From the NCBI GenBank assembly GCA_020056225.1, contig JAGVIE010000052.1, forward strand, positions 1 to 41,182: a stretch of 41,182 nucleotides of DNA, written 5' to 3'. The stretch is from Bacteroidota bacterium (lineage in GTDB: Bacteria > Bacteroidota > Ignavibacteria > UBA10030 > SZUA-254). This document shows, one piece after another, positions 32,039 through 39,870 of this stretch (its first letter is position 1; every line of letters begins with the position of its first letter). The translations under genes were made by a program, and so were the position numbers. Under the pieces are notes generated by a model that did not search any database, was not told the DNA's origin, and worked only from the letters and a program-made list of their open reading frames with translations.

Positions 32039-32064
32039 GGTGTCAGGAGTTATTTCCTGACACC
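32039..32064. repeat. REP-like hairpin containing the RAYT stop codon
   Basis: GGTGTCAGGA (32039-32048) pairs with TCCTGACACC (32055-32064). The transposase stop codon is at 32043-32045, so its last seven residues (LVSGNNS, roughly) are encoded by the palindrome. Confidence 0.8.
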
Positions 32065-32615
32065 AACTCCCAATTTGTTGCAACATAAATCAAACTATTA
32101 TCGTCAAGTATATAATTTCTTGCGCTCGAATATTTCCAATCTTCGGGTTCTTTAACTAAGCCCGCTTTCACAGGATTATAATGAATATACTCTATCTTTT
32201 GGCGGAGTACTTTTTCGGAAAATATCACCACATCATCAAAACGATCCATCCACAATTTAAAAACTTGTCCCTTAGACGTAGCTGCATTGGCTTTTAACTT
32301 TGATATCCAACTCGTTTGATTATCTTTCTCAAGCTGCTGCCTTATCTTCGTTGATGTAAACTTTTTAAAATCACGCATGAGATCGGATATACTCTCTCCT
32401 TCCGGCATTGCAATTATAAAATGAACGTGGCTCGGCATTAAAACGTAGGCAAAAAGCGTGGCATGATGTTCCTCAAGCACGTGTCTTATTGAATCGATTA
32501 AAATCAGATAATAAATATCCCCGCAAGAGAAAACAGGATCAAAGTTTACAACAGTCGTCGTAATAAAAAAGGTATTCCCTTGATTACCAAATATTGAGCG
32601 ACCCCTTCTTCCCAT
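32043..32615 (-). CDS. REP-associated tyrosine transposase (RAYT, Y1/IS200-like)
   Basis: A 190-residue single-strand DNA transposase of the HUH/Y1 class, thought to move or propagate REP palindromes. The HUH motif is His63-x-His65 in YVLMPSHVHFII. The catalytic Tyr is in the IEYIHYNPVKAGLV motif (141-154), followed by PEDWKYSSARNY, both typical of RAYTs. It starts at the ATG at 32615; a TTG at 32627 would add four residues, and neither has an RBS. It appears intact, and palindromes of at least three related kinds surround it on both sides. Its 3' end lies inside one of them. Confidence 0.9.
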   Translation of the reverse strand: MGRRGRSIFGNQGNTFFITTTVVNFDPVFSCGDIYYLILIDSIRHVLEEHHATLFAYVLMPSHVHFIIAMPEGESISDLMRDFKKFTSTKIRQQLEKDNQTSWISKLKANAATSKGQVFKLWMDRFDDVVIFSEKVLRQKIEYIHYNPVKAGLVKEPEDWKYSSARNYILDDNSLIYVATNWELVSGNNS

Positions 32616-32696
32616 ATGTTCATTCAATAAACATCAACACCACTAATGTTAGAATGTAAGCTCTGACATCACTTTAGTTATTGCATAATATAGGAG

Positions 32697-32755
32697 CCCT
32701 AGCCTATAATATCAACTAGGGTGGTGTCGGTCCCGCTTTGCGGGATTCCCGACAC
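32697..32755. repeat. Two adjacent hairpins upstream of the RAYT gene
   Basis: CCCTAG (32697-32702) pairs with CTAGGG (32716-32721). Then GTGTCGG (32724-32730) pairs with CCGACAC (32749-32755) around TCCCGC/GCGGGA, a near-copy of the hairpin at 31897-31928. Confidence 0.7.
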
Positions 32756-32805
32756 TAAAAAGTATGAGACCGATCAGCACGGTTCGCTACCGACCTCAGT
32801 ACATA

Positions 32806-32827
32806 TGTCAGGTCGGAAGACCTGACA
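32806..32827. repeat. REP-like hairpin (TGTCAGGTC/GACCTGACA)
   Basis: A perfect 9-bp stem with loop GGAA, followed by ACACC. It belongs to the family at 26193 and 31976 and lies about 50 bases past the end of the DUF2279 gene. Confidence 0.8.
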
Positions 32828-32876
32828 ACACCGATAGATAAAAGACCTTGCATCACCGGCGTTTTTACAATGCCTT

Positions 32877-33842
32877 CTAAAAATACAAACCATACCAGAT
32901 TGTTTTATTTGAAGAGAATTGAACCGCCGGCATTGGGAAATGAATAAAGTTTAGCGCTTCGCCTAATGTTTTGAGAAACGAGGTACTGCGTGGTATAATC
33001 TCCGTCATGTCCAGATCGGGCGCAAGGAAGTATACCCGATGCGGATTCGCGCCAGCAACATCGCGGGCACCATAGCCGAGTGAAAGGCAAAGAAATGAGG
33101 GCCAATATTTTTCCACACTCGTTGGAAGAAGATTTTTAACTTTAACACTCATCCACATTGTTTGTCCCTCATAATCATCCATCATCAAATGTTTCTGTCC
33201 TTTAAATCCGATACCGCCCGGATTGCCGAGTAAATCCGACGGATGGTAACTCAACTTGAGATCGAAATTTTGGAGATAAGGAACATAAAAACGCAAAGGC
33301 AGCCATGCCGCGCCACCCAGATCAGTCAACCAATCGACACGGTCAAATCCCCACGCTGAAAATCCATCCTCTACTTCGACATACGTTTGGAATAACAAAC
33401 CGCCAGCCGCACCAAACCATAATGCTTTTTCATCAGGGACATCTGCCCACTCAAACGATTTACTCATCAGGAATCCAAGAATATATCCTCCGTAAAAATG
33501 CCCGATTTTGTCTACACCCATTCCATAAACCAGATCTTCCTGAAAATGAAAAGGTGCACGGTTATCCCTCCACCAGCCGTTCTGCTGATAAACATGAATT
33601 GCAACCATTGAAGTCAACAGAGTCCCGCTAACCAAAGCCAGACGAGAATAATTAATCTGATGTTCTTGTGACACTAATGATACAACGATGGAATCATCTG
33701 TGCGGCATGTTTGATCGAAATGATATGGAACAGCATCCAAAGAGAGCAATCTATCATCCGATAGCTTCTCAATTGTCTGTGCTTTTGAAAAGGTAAGAAT
33801 AGAAACGGACAATAATAAAAGTTTAACCGCGATTCTTAACAC
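32877..33842 (-). CDS. DUF2279-type exported protein
   Basis: A 321-residue protein with a signal peptide (VKLLLLSVSILTFSKAQ). The middle holds the DUF2279/YfiM-like core: an NGWWRDNRAPFHFQED motif, then the GVDKIGHFYGGYILGF motif and a Gly-rich hydrophobic segment (LWFGAAGGLLFQTYVEVEDGFS) with AWGFDRVDWLTDLGGAA. The C-terminal third is barrel-like and ends WYGLYF. The GTG start lies 12 bases after the stop of the UDP-glucuronate decarboxylase gene, so it is probably co-transcribed with it. The family is of unknown function; a link to envelope polysaccharide is only suggested by position. Confidence 0.78.
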   Translation of the reverse strand: MLRIAVKLLLLSVSILTFSKAQTIEKLSDDRLLSLDAVPYHFDQTCRTDDSIVVSLVSQEHQINYSRLALVSGTLLTSMVAIHVYQQNGWWRDNRAPFHFQEDLVYGMGVDKIGHFYGGYILGFLMSKSFEWADVPDEKALWFGAAGGLLFQTYVEVEDGFSAWGFDRVDWLTDLGGAAWLPLRFYVPYLQNFDLKLSYHPSDLLGNPGGIGFKGQKHLMMDDYEGQTMWMSVKVKNLLPTSVEKYWPSFLCLSLGYGARDVAGANPHRVYFLAPDLDMTEIIPRSTSFLKTLGEALNFIHFPMPAVQFSSNKTIWYGLYF

Positions 33843-33854
33843 CGTTTTTAAATA

Positions 33855-34820
33855 TTATGTAGAAGAATCGGAAGAGAGAATTTTCTTCCGGAAATACTCA
33901 AGCGTCATTTTCAATCCTTCCATTCGGTTGACCTTCGCTTCCCAGCCAAGATATTTTCGAGCTTTAGAAATATCCGGTTGTCGGATTTTTGGATCGTCTT
34001 CCGGCAAATCTTTAAAAATTATTTTACTTTTACTTCCCGTTAACTGTAGAATTTCCTTCGCAAGCTGAAGCATAGGTATTTCGTCAGGATTGCCGATATT
34101 GACCGGATCCAAGATATCCGACATCAGAAGCCGGTGAATACCATCGATCAGATCGCTGACATAACATACACTGCGAGTCTGGCTTCCATCACCGAAAACG
34201 GTAATATCCTCACCGCGAAGCGCTTGAGACATGAAGGCAGGGATTGCCCGGCCGTCATTTATCCGCATGCGCGGTCCATACGTGTTGAAGATGCGGACAA
34301 TTCTTGTCTCAACACCGTGATAGCGTTGATAAGCCATTGTCATCGCCTCGGAGAAGCGTTTTGCTTCATCATAAACACCGCGCGAACCGATCGGGTTTAC
34401 ATTCCCCCAATAGGATTCGGGCTGTGGATGAACCAGCGGGTCTCCATAAACTTCGGATGTCGATGCGATTAGGAACCGCGCTTTCTTTTCCATCGCAAGA
34501 CCGAGAGCTTTATGTGTTCCAAGCGAGCCGACTTTCAATGTTTGGATTGGAAGTTTCAGGTAATCAATCGGGCTTGCGGGTGAAGCAAAATGAAGTACAT
34601 TATGTACCGGTCCATCTATGAATATATAGTTAGTAACATCGTGCTTCACGAACTGGAATCTTTCATTACCAAAAAGATGAGCGATATTCGCAGTATCACC
34701 GGTAATAAGATTATCTATGCAGACTACATGATGTCCTTCGGAGAGGAGACGGTCGCATAGGTGCGAACCGAGAAAGCCCGCTCCTCCTGTGACGACACTG
34801 ACTATCTTTGATGAATGCAT
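33855..34820 (-). CDS. uxs: UDP-glucuronate decarboxylase (UDP-xylose synthase)
   Basis: An extended SDR of 321 residues that oxidises, decarboxylates and re-reduces UDP-glucuronate to UDP-xylose. Motifs: NAD-binding GGAGFLG (12-18), catalytic STSEVYGDP (120-128), Tyr150-x3-Lys154 in RGVYDEAKR, and [10 protein letters not shown] followed by [28 protein letters not shown] is the UXS-specific block. GSRGVYDE differs slightly from the usual GPRSCYDE of characterised UXS proteins, so a related 4,6-type epimerase/dehydratase is a minor alternative. Its ATG lies 3 bases after the stop of the UDP-glucose dehydrogenase gene, which supplies UDP-glucuronate, and this strongly supports the assignment. 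Confidence 0.9.
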   Translation of the reverse strand: MHSSKIVSVVTGGAGFLGSHLCDRLLSEGHHVVCIDNLITGDTANIAHLFGNERFQFVKHDVTNYIFIDGPVHNVLHFASPASPIDYLKLPIQTLKVGSLGTHKALGLAMEKKARFLIASTSEVYGDPLVHPQPESYWGNVNPIGSRGVYDEAKRFSEAMTMAYQRYHGVETRIVRIFNTYGPRMRINDGRAIPAFMSQALRGEDITVFGDGSQTRSVCYVSDLIDGIHRLLMSDILDPVNIGNPDEIPMLQLAKEILQLTGSKSKIIFKDLPEDDPKIRQPDISKARKYLGWEAKVNRMEGLKMTLEYFRKKILSSDSST

Positions 34821-34823
34821 TGT

Positions 34824-36125
34824 TTATACCCTGCCGATACCAAAATACTCGAATCCTTGTTCCTTCATCACTTTAGGATCATAAATATTTCTTCCATCAA
34901 AAATTACATGCTTTTGCATGAGTTTCTTCATCTTTGAGAAATCAGGTCTGCGAAACTCATGCCATTCAGTAACTACGACTAATGCATCAGCATTTTTCAG
35001 GGTTTCATAATCGGTCTCGCAATACCTGACCGAGTTCCCGAGGTATTGCTCTGCTTCTTTCATTGCAACGGGATCGTATACATGCACAACCGCACCATGC
35101 TTTAGTAATTCTTTGATAATTGTTACCGAAGGCGCTTCCCTCATATCATGCGTATTTGGCTTGAATGAAAGCCCCCATATCGCAATCTGTTTCTTTTTTA
35201 TGTCATTCTTAAAGTATGATAGAATTTTCTTTGTGAACAAAATGCACTGATTTTTATTGACGTGCATGACGGCATTCAGAATATTGAAATCGTATTTGTA
35301 TTGCTCTGACGTCTTCACCAGTGCGCTTACATCCTTGGGAAAACACGAGCCGCCGTAGCCAACACCGGCGAAAAGGAATTGTGGTCCAACACGCGGATCG
35401 CTGCCGACACCTTTTCTGACCATCTCCACATCTGCACCAACCTGTTCGCAGAGGTTGGCAATTTCATTCATGAAAGAAATTTTTGTTGCAAGCATAGAAT
35501 TAGCAGCGTATTTTGTAAGCTCGGAGCTTCGCTCGTCCATCACGATGAATGGATTCCCGGTCCTAATGAACGGTGAGTACAAGTCTTCCATTATTTTTAT
35601 CGCACGTTGACTTGATGTACCAACGACTATACGATCAGGTTTCAGAAAATCCATTACCGCCGCACCTTCCTTCAAGAACTCAGGATTTGAGACAACATCG
35701 AATTCATGCTTTGAATACTCTGAAATTGCCGTACGCACTTTGGCGGTGGTTCCTACGGGTACCGTGCTCTTATTTACAATTACTTTATATCCATTCATAA
35801 CTTTACCAATTTCCCTCGCTACACCTAGAACATGTTCCAGATCAGCTGAACCGTCTTCTTTAGGAGGTGTGGGCAACGCAAGGAAGATTACATTAGTTTT
35901 TTCTACAGCTGTTTTAAGATCACTAACAAAGGATAATCTTTCCTTGTCAATATTTCTCTTTATTAATTCTTCAAGTCCTTCTTCGTAGATGGGAGATTTT
36001 CCGCTGCGAAGCGTGTCAAGTTTATTTTTGTCTTTATCAACACATATAACATTATTTCCGGTCTCAGCAAAACATGTCCCAACTACAAGTCCCACATATC
36101 CTGTTCCGATGACGCTAATTTTCAT
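34824..36125 (-). CDS. ugd: UDP-glucose 6-dehydrogenase
   Basis: Oxidises UDP-glucose twice with NAD+ to UDP-glucuronate. The 433-residue protein has the Rossmann motif GTGYVGLVVG (7-16), NKSTVPVGTT, the NPEFLKEGAAVMDFLKPDRIVVG block, and the catalytic Cys261 in GYGGSCFPKD. The C-terminal domain carries WGLSFKPNTHDMREAPS. It is full length. The decarboxylase gene follows after 3 bases, so UDP-glucuronate is probably passed straight on to UDP-xylose for a surface glycan. The ATG lacks a clear RBS; about 165 bases separate it from the operon at 36292. Confidence 0.97.
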   Translation of the reverse strand: MKISVIGTGYVGLVVGTCFAETGNNVICVDKDKNKLDTLRSGKSPIYEEGLEELIKRNIDKERLSFVSDLKTAVEKTNVIFLALPTPPKEDGSADLEHVLGVAREIGKVMNGYKVIVNKSTVPVGTTAKVRTAISEYSKHEFDVVSNPEFLKEGAAVMDFLKPDRIVVGTSSQRAIKIMEDLYSPFIRTGNPFIVMDERSSELTKYAANSMLATKISFMNEIANLCEQVGADVEMVRKGVGSDPRVGPQFLFAGVGYGGSCFPKDVSALVKTSEQYKYDFNILNAVMHVNKNQCILFTKKILSYFKNDIKKKQIAIWGLSFKPNTHDMREAPSVTIIKELLKHGAVVHVYDPVAMKEAEQYLGNSVRYCETDYETLKNADALVVVTEWHEFRRPDFSKMKKLMQKHVIFDGRNIYDPKVMKEQGFEYFGIGRV

Positions 36126-36291
36126 TATAAATATCCTTTATAGATTTAATTTACGGTGGATTAGCTAAATTATAAGAAATGTATTATATAAATTTTTTCT
36201 GCGACTTACAATTGAATTTTAATCTAATATTAAAAAACCTACAAGAAAAGTTGAATCTACTGAAAAGCTGTAGGATCAGAGTAAAATCTGA

Positions 36292-37017
36292 TTAAATCGA
36301 TGGGATAGTTTTTACTAATTCAGCGACGATTTCCTTCTTTATTTTTCCCATTCGGATAGATGTATCTTTCATAACTTCACATGCGGCGGCTCGCACACAA
36401 ATTACATCAACCCCGGTTTCCCATAATTTAGGTAACTGGTCTCTTTTAATTGAGCCGGCAATCCAAGCTTCTATTTTCATAGAATGACATTTTCTAACGA
36501 ATCTCTCAATATCTTTCAATGAATAATAACTCAGTAAGTCCATCCGCTTTGCTTTATCAAAAGTATCTATCAACACACCTTGTGCGCCAGCATTCAAAGC
36601 AACTTCTTGTGATTGAGTGATAGGATTTAGACATTTTCTAAGTTCTACATCAGCGAAAAAAGCAGGGATAATAATTTTCCATGGATACCAATATTTAACG
36701 TGATGAACTATTGTTTTCAAAACCCTTAATGCTAAAGTAGGATTTAACTCTGCAAGACCTGCTTTTATAATATCCGCACCAGCAAATGCCACCCCCAACG
36801 CTGCCTGAGAAGCAGTACTCCAGATAAATTGTTTTTCACCAATATTTGTAGCTACAAGTCTGTCGAGGGGAACTGCCTCACGAATTGCGTAAATGTTAAG
36901 AGGATATTGGGTACCCAATGCTGAACCTGGATATTCGGCATCGATTATATGAGCGCCACCTTTTACTGCCTCCATTGCTTCATTCTTACCACGAACACTT
37001 ACTAATAATTTTTGCAT
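36292..37017 (-). CDS. MfnB-like protein (DUF556, (5-formylfuran-3-yl)methyl phosphate synthase family), key Lys replaced
   Basis: A 241-residue TIM-barrel protein like MfnB, which in methanogens joins two glyceraldehyde-3-phosphates into a furan precursor of methanofuran. Matching blocks: LLVSVRGKNEAMEAVKGGAHIID (4-26), LVATNIGEK, ASQAALGVAFAGADIIKAGL with Lys86, the DTFDKAKRM segment, and AWIAGS and VDVICVRAA. In MfnB the Schiff-base Lys lies two residues after the first barrel Asp (IIDVKNP). Here the phrase is IIDAEYPGSALG, with Glu28 at that place. The protein may therefore do another reaction or be inactive. It follows the nuclease-like gene by 25 bases, so it is likely the last gene of that operon. 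A hairpin (36275-36292) overlaps its stop. Confidence 0.75.
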   Translation of the reverse strand: MQKLLVSVRGKNEAMEAVKGGAHIIDAEYPGSALGTQYPLNIYAIREAVPLDRLVATNIGEKQFIWSTASQAALGVAFAGADIIKAGLAELNPTLALRVLKTIVHHVKYWYPWKIIIPAFFADVELRKCLNPITQSQEVALNAGAQGVLIDTFDKAKRMDLLSYYSLKDIERFVRKCHSMKIEAWIAGSIKRDQLPKLWETGVDVICVRAAACEVMKDTSIRMGKIKKEIVAELVKTIPSI

Positions 37018-37042
37018 TGTGAGGATATACTTTGAAAGTTAA

Positions 37043-38047
37043 TTACTCCACTCTTGGTTTTATTTTCCTTGCTTTCTTTGAAGGAGCAGAAGGATTTATG
37101 CTTATATCTATTATCTTTATCAGGTTACCATTTCGGTTTTCTTCATCAGGCAAAGTACTTTTTTTCTGATCATCACACCTACCATCAAAAACTATTAAAT
37201 ACCCCTTCTGTGCATCTCGATTTTGTATATAATAAGAAAGTTGTTCAATTCCACTCAATGCATAGTTGATTGTATAATGTCCTCCCAACATTTTTATTTC
37301 AACTATATAATTTTCACCTAAGTATGTTATCACTACATCGATTCTTCCGCCACCAGTCGGAATCTCCTTGAATATATTTCCTGATCCTACTTTTACTCCA
37401 AAATAGAATAAAAGTAACAGTTGAGCAAATTGCTCTGGATTACTTATAAAATTTTTCCCCCTTCGTCCTCCTGATCCTTTCCAAAACTTCTTAAAAAATT
37501 CTGCTTCAACGAGTCTTTTGAATTCAATTAGTTCATCCATAAATGGCTTAGAGGTTGGATGTGGAATCTGAGGAAAATGTCGCAGCATATCTGCAATGCC
37601 TTTTGCTTTTGTAAAATCATCACTCAGTTCCTCCTCAGAACCGTAAATTTCTTTTTGAAGTTCAAATGCCTTACCCTGTAATGTTTCAAACTTCCTTATC
37701 TTGCTGTTTAAAGAAACCGAAAGTTCCTCGATCATCATGCTTAGTTTATCAGAGGGACCAAATACTTTCAGTCTTTCATTTGTTTGAGCTCTTATCTTCT
37801 CTATAGGATATTTTTTCTCTATTTCCTTTCTTTCTGCCCGTTCTATTTCCTTTTTGATACCATCGATTTTTTCTTCTGTATACTGTAATTCCCTTTCACT
37901 TTCTCTCAAACCTATTTCCAACTCCGCTTTTTTAAATGTTTCTAGCGTGCGTGTAATTGTTTTATTAAGTATATGTATCCTGTCCTCCAAAATAGCTTTA
38001 ATATCAAGAAGTTCTTTTAGTTTATTATGCAATCTAATATTTTCCAT
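37043..38047 (-). CDS. Coiled-coil protein with C-terminal PD-(D/E)XK nuclease signature
   Basis: A 334-residue protein. Residues 1-145 are strongly charged heptad-like helices (IHILNKTITRTLETFKKAELEIG, EIERAERKEIEKKYPIEKI), predicted coiled coil. Residues 220-285 carry a restriction-endonuclease-like site: Glu228, Asp237 in GGGRIDVVITYLGEN, Glu250-x-Lys252 in YIVEIKMLG, and Gln269-Leu in SGIEQLSYYI. Such domains cut DNA, or in some proteins act as structural remnants. Nuclease activity is inferred from the motif. The gene starts 14 bases inside the end of the previous gene (38034), as in a coupled operon. No classic partner (helicase, methyltransferase) is seen in the window. Confidence 0.8.
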   Translation of the reverse strand: MENIRLHNKLKELLDIKAILEDRIHILNKTITRTLETFKKAELEIGLRESERELQYTEEKIDGIKKEIERAERKEIEKKYPIEKIRAQTNERLKVFGPSDKLSMMIEELSVSLNSKIRKFETLQGKAFELQKEIYGSEEELSDDFTKAKGIADMLRHFPQIPHPTSKPFMDELIEFKRLVEAEFFKKFWKGSGGRRGKNFISNPEQFAQLLLLFYFGVKVGSGNIFKEIPTGGGRIDVVITYLGENYIVEIKMLGGHYTINYALSGIEQLSYYIQNRDAQKGYLIVFDGRCDDQKKSTLPDEENRNGNLIKIIDISINPSAPSKKARKIKPRVE

Positions 38048-38528
38048 ATGATGATAGTTGGTTATTTAGTTCTTCTATCTTATTTTCGACTTTCCTAATT
38101 TGTTCTTGGGTCTCGGATAGATCCCTCACCATTCCTAACAACTGGACTTCTATCTCACTTCTTGTATTTTGATCAAACGTTTGTGCCATCCGTTTTCTTT
38201 GAACAGCTATACTGTCATTTTGGATATTTTCAAGTTTTTGTAACTCTATTAGTTTATGTGTTTCTCTTTCTATTTCCCTTTTTATATCCTCCTCTCCTAT
38301 TGACTTTATATCCACTATTATATCTGAAGGTTTTTCTAGAAATCTATAAAATTCATTTGGTGGTGTTAGTTGTGACTTAGGAAATTGTAAATGTAGATTT
38401 CTATTATTAGTATCAGATATATGTAGTTCCATTACGAGTTCCTCAGCCGTAAGGATATAATTCGGAGGACTTGACGTGTGTGGGATTACTGGTTTCCCGT
38501 GTTGGACAGTTGTCATTTTTATCTTCAT
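38034..38528 (-). CDS. Coiled-coil protein, unknown (164 residues)
   Basis: Not recognised. Residues 1-90 look globular with beta strands (NYILTAEELVMELHISDTNNRNLHLQF, then PSDIIVDIKSIGEED). The C-terminal 70 residues are a charged coiled coil (EREKHKLIELQKLE-like and VRDLSETQEQIRKVENKIEELNNQL). Its stop overlaps the nuclease-like gene start by 14 bases, and its ATG shares one base with the previous gene's stop (38528). The shared coiled-coil character with the nuclease-like protein may mean they bind each other. It has no signal peptide and no catalytic motif. Confidence 0.7.
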   Translation of the reverse strand: MKIKMTTVQHGKPVIPHTSSPPNYILTAEELVMELHISDTNNRNLHLQFPKSQLTPPNEFYRFLEKPSDIIVDIKSIGEEDIKREIERETHKLIELQKLENIQNDSIAVQRKRMAQTFDQNTRSEIEVQLLGMVRDLSETQEQIRKVENKIEELNNQLSSYGKY

Positions 38529-38977
38529 TATCTCATCATATCATTTGTGAGCTCAATCTTTTCAAGTTTTTCAAGTGCAACTTCTTTCAACTCATCCGAT
38601 AAACTTGTCGAAATACTTACACCGCTCTCGTATGCAGAAAGAATGTCTATAAGGTCTATAGCTATATATCTTAACTCTATCTCGTCTAAATTGAATTTCT
38701 CTTCAATCAGTTTAAGGTCTGCTCCACTAGATTCGTGCCATACTTTCTTCAATGCATCTAAGATTCTTCCTATAACTTCTTTTTGTTGTTCGAAATATAA
38801 GTTATCAAATTTATCTTTTGGCTCAGAAAGTTCCTCTCGTTTATAAATCGTTCGAACTTCGGTCGTCGTTCGAACTTCACTAAATCCTTTCTTATTATTG
38901 TCAGAGGATTTAACTTTTATTTCTTCGATAGTATTTTTCTTCTGGGAATAATAATATTTATTATTTTTTGTTCTCAT
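38528..38977 (-). CDS. Small charged protein, unknown (149 residues)
   Basis: Not recognised. The first 60 residues are polar and basic and probably disordered (NKYYYSQKKNTIEEIKVKSSD, TTTEVRTIYKREELSEP). The remainder is helical: NLYFEQQKEVIGRILDALKKVWHES, LIEEKFNLDEIELRYIAIDLIDILSAYES, SDELKEVALEKLEKIELT. The frame overlaps the upstream 298-residue gene by 4 bases and the downstream gene by 1 base. The pattern suggests an adaptor or regulator, but nothing in the sequence identifies one. Confidence 0.68.
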   Translation of the reverse strand: MRTKNNKYYYSQKKNTIEEIKVKSSDNNKKGFSEVRTTTEVRTIYKREELSEPKDKFDNLYFEQQKEVIGRILDALKKVWHESSGADLKLIEEKFNLDEIELRYIAIDLIDILSAYESGVSISTSLSDELKEVALEKLEKIELTNDMMR

Positions 38978-39870
38978 GAAATAGCCTCTTGGTTGAGATA
39001 TTTAATAATATGTTCACGTTCCCATATTCTAAAAATCTCAAAGAAATTTTGAAGATAAAGAACTCTTAAATTCACTTTTCGCACTGTTTTCCAATAAAGC
39101 TCTGCTTGGAGCAACTCTGGATTTGGGTAGTAAGGTACAAATACCAAAGCATTTCGCTCATCACTAGTGGGAATCCTTAATAAATCCACTCCGAGATCGT
39201 GCATCGTTGTGGTTCCGATATGCCCTGCGGATAATATGGAGAGATAGAATTGAATATTTTCGTATCCCATCTCTATTTTTCCATCAAAATAAATAGGATT
39301 ATCATTAGAATCCCACATTGTGATAGGTTTAAACCTTTTACCATACACTTTCTGAAATATTGTTCTAAAAAATAAGGAAAATAGAATAGCTTTCAACGCA
39401 AATTTTGACCAATAAAATTCTCCAAGATGTAAGTATATATCAATATTTTCTTTTTTTACTTTAAGTAACCTGCTGATATCCCCAGAACAGATGCCTCTTA
39501 ATTCTGAACTATCTTTTCCGTTATAAGTAATTACATCTTGTGCAATTTTATCTAATTCCAGCGAACTATAAAGTTCTTTTCCCACCTCAACATTTTCCCC
39601 TTTTAATTTATAAAAATTTCTCTGTCTATTAACAGGTTCAGTATTATAGAATATTTCTGATAATGTAGACTCCCAAATCATCTTCATCCGATTTTTTAAT
39701 TCTTTCTCCCTTTTTTCATAATTGTTAACTTTGCACCTTGAGAGCGACTCCCACCTTCCTGTCAGGAGGATATATAAAATATTAGAGCATAATTGAAGAA
39801 CCGAACATGGTTTTTTAATGAGTTCTTGGAGCTCATTAATATTGCGCACCAAATTTACTTTTTTATCCAT
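38974..39870 (-). CDS. Unknown protein (298 residues) in the nuclease operon
   Basis: Not recognised. It is soluble-looking with hydrophobic helices (PCSVLQLCSNILYILLTGRW, FALKAILFSLFFRTIFQKVYGKRF) and a beta-rich middle (GKIEMGYENIQFYLSILSAGHIGTTTMHDLGVDLLRIPTSD). The end is again helical (LYLQNFFEIFRIWEREHIIKYL). Conserved-looking clusters are GHIGTTTMHDLG and EFYWSKFALK. It overlaps the upstream nucleotidyltransferase-like gene by 16 bases and the downstream gene by 4, supporting a single operon. No catalytic family is assigned. Confidence 0.7.
   Translation of the reverse strand: MDKKVNLVRNINELQELIKKPCSVLQLCSNILYILLTGRWESLSRCKVNNYEKREKELKNRMKMIWESTLSEIFYNTEPVNRQRNFYKLKGENVEVGKELYSSLELDKIAQDVITYNGKDSSELRGICSGDISRLLKVKKENIDIYLHLGEFYWSKFALKAILFSLFFRTIFQKVYGKRFKPITMWDSNDNPIYFDGKIEMGYENIQFYLSILSAGHIGTTTMHDLGVDLLRIPTSDERNALVFVPYYPNPELLQAELYWKTVRKVNLRVLYLQNFFEIFRIWEREHIIKYLNQEAIS

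Noticed and set aside
26193-32827. Possible CRISPR-like repeat array
   Set aside because: The repeats are palindromic, unevenly spaced over kilobases and have no regular spacers or cas genes, as expected for REP elements rather than CRISPR.
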